7,084 bases of DNA, from positions 1 through 7,084 of the forward strand of contig DKYC01000090.1 of NCBI GenBank assembly GCA_002492295.1, in the 5' to 3' direction. A program made the translations under genes and the position numbers. Position 1 is the first letter of the stretch. The number at the start of each line of letters is the position of its first letter. Origin of the DNA: Lachnospiraceae bacterium UBA7110 (lineage in GTDB: Bacteria > Bacillota > Clostridia > Lachnospirales > Lachnospiraceae). This document shows positions 5,641 through 7,084 of this stretch, in pieces. The notes beneath the pieces were generated by a model. It had not been told where the DNA came from, did no database searches, and saw nothing but the letters and a program-made list of their open reading frames with translations.

Positions 5641-6735
5641 TCAGCGTTTTTCCCGAAGCGTAACTGCCTTGGCTGCCCTGCGGCGCTTGTCGTCCTCCAG
5701 TGCCGCGTAGTGTTTTCTGGTGGTATTTACATCCTTGTGCCCAAGGACATCCGCAACTAGATAAATATCATTTGTCTCTCGGTAAAGAGCAGTACCGTAT
5801 GTACTTCTTAGCTTATGCGGAGTTATCTTTTTTAAATTTGTAACCGGAAGCGCGTATTTTTTTACAAGGTTTTCAACAGCACGTACTGTAATGCGTTTGT
5901 TCTGCATTGATAAAAACAGCGCGTTTTCATGCCCTTCAACAGGCGTCATTGTTTCTCTTTTTTCAAGATAATCCGTAAGGGCGGTTAAAACCTCCTCACC
6001 AAAATACACAACGGTTTCATAACCGCCTTTGCGGCGGATTTTAATTCCGTTGTTTTTAAAATCAATATCTGGAATATCAATCCCAACACATTCTGAAACA
6101 CGAATCCCTGTTCCAAGAAGAAGTGTTAGCAGGGCAACATCCCGAAGCTTGTTCTTTTCATGATATTGCATTTGTTTTTTTGTAAGCTTTTCACCTGTTT
6201 CCACCGTATCCAAAAGAATTGCAACCTCATCAGGGTCAAGCCGGACAATCTCTTTTTCGTGCAGCTTTGGCATTTTTACAAGTGCCGCGGGATTTTTTTC
6301 AATCATTTCGTTTCTGAAAAAATAATTGTAAAAGCTTCGCAGTGACGCAAGTTTTCTTGATTTTCCGCGTTCATCATTCATGTATTCCTTGCCATCCTTT
6401 ACATAATAAGAGCAGTGATCCAAATATTCTTCAATATCCAGCCGCGTAATCTGGTCAAGAATTTGAAGCGGATATTCCTTAATCGGCATTTTATGGAATA
6501 CCGGATTGCTCTCATGAAGGTACTCAAAGAAAACCCGGATGTCATATGCATATGCAATTCTTGTCCTGCTTGAAGTATATTCCTGTATCCCCCTGAAGAA
6601 CTGGGCGCAGAAGGGTGGAAGCGTGTCAAGAAGTTCCCTTAAATGTAAGATGTTTTTTTTATTCTGTTCATCATGATAATTTTTATTATTATTTTTTTCC
6701 ACTTTTCGAGCCTCACTTAAATAATTGTGTGTCAT
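5641..6735 (-). CDS. Tyrosine recombinase, Xer-like (resembles the single-recombinase XerS type)
   Basis: Site-specific recombinase that would cut and rejoin DNA through a 3'-phosphotyrosine. The 364 residues comprise an Asn/Lys-rich lead (1-30), a SAM-like core-binding domain (about 38-155, with SSRTRIAYAYDIRVFFEYL) and a catalytic domain (about 163-350). The active set is complete: Arg212 (GTGIRVSE), Lys236 (RRKGG), His307 and Arg310 (PHKLRS), His333 (LGHKD) and Tyr343 (KHYAAL). It is longer than XerC/XerD (about 300) and carries an extra segment before the Arg motif (about 180-198, ending HEKNKLRD), like XerS. It adjoins the SOS locus and no phage or excisionase genes are seen, so a housekeeping role is plausible. 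ATG 6735 is the only usual in-frame start and lacks a Shine-Dalgarno sequence. Confidence 0.88.
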   Translation of the reverse strand: MTHNYLSEARKVEKNNNKNYHDEQNKKNILHLRELLDTLPPFCAQFFRGIQEYTSSRTRIAYAYDIRVFFEYLHESNPVFHKMPIKEYPLQILDQITRLDIEEYLDHCSYYVKDGKEYMNDERGKSRKLASLRSFYNYFFRNEMIEKNPAALVKMPKLHEKEIVRLDPDEVAILLDTVETGEKLTKKQMQYHEKNKLRDVALLTLLLGTGIRVSECVGIDIPDIDFKNNGIKIRRKGGYETVVYFGEEVLTALTDYLEKRETMTPVEGHENALFLSMQNKRITVRAVENLVKKYALPVTNLKKITPHKLRSTYGTALYRETNDIYLVADVLGHKDVNTTRKHYAALEDDKRRRAAKAVTLREKR

Positions 6736-6749
6736 TATTTGAAATAATG
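6733..6749. repeat. Perfect 17-bp palindrome over the recombinase start codon
   Basis: CATTATTT-G-AAATAATG has 8-bp perfect arms around a single central base. It contains the ATG of the recombinase (minus, 6735-6733) and its next 14 upstream bases, and also the TTGAAA -35 candidate (6739-6744) of the downstream plus-strand gene. It could be an operator, an RNA hairpin hiding the start codon, or a recombinase binding site. Confidence 0.7.
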
Positions 6750-6788
6750 TGATATAATCATATTATAACATTTTTTTCAAAATTCCAA
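6739..6788. promoter_or_regulatory. Divergent promoters for the recombinase and the AI-2E-family gene
   Basis: TATAAT (6753-6758), CAT, ATTATA (6762-6767) is a perfect 15-bp palindrome of two head-to-head -10 boxes. For the minus strand, TATAAT (6767-6762) is preceded by TG at the extended -10 position and by a weak TTGGAA at 15-base spacing; the recombinase leader would then be about 20 bases. For the plus strand, TTGAAA (6739-6744) with a 16-base spacer reaches TATTAT (6761-6766). The two promoters overlap, so polymerases probably compete. Confidence 0.55.
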
Positions 6789-6821
6789 TCTTTTTTCGGT
6801 AAGGAGTGCATTTTATTTAGT

Positions 6822-7084
6822 ATGAAAGAAAACAAAGAGTACATCAAATGGGGACTAACAGCTTTTTTCGTTGTTTTAGGTGGAATTATCAGTTATTATG
6901 TCATATTTCATTTGGATAATCTTACGGCAAGGATTACGAAATTATTTGTAATCCTGATGCCTATTATTGACGGAATGATACTTGGATACCTGATGACACC
7001 TATTGTAAATGCAACGGAACGGCGAATCGTAAAGCCGGTATTTAAAAAATTAAATATCAACCATAAAAAGACCCAGCGCAGGAC
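6822..7084 (+). CDS. AI-2E family transporter, 3'-partial
   Basis: The frame from ATG 6822 stays open to the window edge (87 codons seen). The protein starts MKENKEYIKWG, followed by a hydrophobic segment at about 11-30, a short polar stretch, a second hydrophobic segment at about 41-60 with LMPIIDGMILGYLMTPIV, and then a basic cytoplasmic-looking region (ATERRIVKPVFKK). The P-I-I-x-G-x-x-x-G-Y-L-x-x-P-I-V pattern after the first helix is typical of the N-terminus of the AI-2E/PerM family, multi-pass membrane proteins whose members include AI-2 exporters and Na+/H+ antiporters. Substrate cannot be predicted. The ribosome binding site AAGGAG at 6801-6806 is about 15 bases from the ATG, longer than usual. 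It is divergent from the recombinase. Confidence 0.8.
   Translation, partial: MKENKEYIKWGLTAFFVVLGGIISYYVIFHLDNLTARITKLFVILMPIIDGMILGYLMTPIVNATERRIVKPVFKKLNINHKKTQRR

Noticed and set aside
5641..6735. Recombinase as marker of a prophage or integrative element
   Set aside because: No tRNA, attachment repeat, excisionase or phage gene is seen nearby, and flanks are housekeeping genes. A mobile origin cannot be fully excluded because the window ends 349 bases beyond it.
6725..6758. Plus-strand promoter using TATAAT 6753-6758
   Set aside because: No suitable -35 lies 16-18 bases upstream (TTGTGT is 22 bases away); TTGAAA with TATTAT at 6761 fits better.

Overview
This looks like a chromosomal window from a low-to-moderate GC Firmicute, most likely a Clostridia member of the Lachnospiraceae type. 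That placement is inferred from gene order and protein character, not from a search. Supporting signs are the rplU-prp-rpmA order with an N-terminally extended L27, strong AGGAGG ribosome binding sites, Gram-positive-type LexA boxes (GAAC-N4-GTTC), and lexA divergent from a small LysM membrane protein.

Positions 2-937 hold the ribosomal protein operon: the end of rplU (L21), prp (the cysteine protease that trims L27) and rpmA (L27 with the cleavable leader), closed by a strong terminator at 957-990. After a 107-base leader with several inverted repeats comes a plus-strand run of ribosome-assembly and nucleotide genes: obg, yhbY, nadD, yqeK and rsfS (1098-4353). Obg, YhbY and RsfS act on the large ribosomal subunit. 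NadD makes NAD and YqeK degrades Ap4A. This block ends in a bidirectional terminator (4360-4407) shared with lexA, which reads the other way.

Positions 4428-5631 are the SOS control locus: lexA (minus) and, divergent from it, a YneA-like membrane-anchored LysM protein, the probable SOS cell-division inhibitor. The 208 bases between them hold the most striking structure of the window. It is an array of LexA-like boxes set on a 13-bp register, with one box inside the spacer of a perfect-consensus promoter and another over the lexA -35 element.

Positions 5641-6735 (minus, convergent with the LysM gene, no terminator between them) encode a 364-residue tyrosine recombinase with all catalytic residues. 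Its length and catalytic-domain insertion resemble the single-recombinase (XerS-like) chromosome dimer resolvases. Its start codon lies in a perfect 17-bp palindrome and has no visible ribosome binding site. The window ends in the start of an AI-2E-family membrane protein (6822 onward).

Most genes are ordinary housekeeping genes. The candidate system worth attention is the SOS module: LexA, a division inhibitor under a multi-box operator, and a Xer-type recombinase next door. Together they could couple DNA damage, a division block and chromosome dimer resolution. That link is inference from position.
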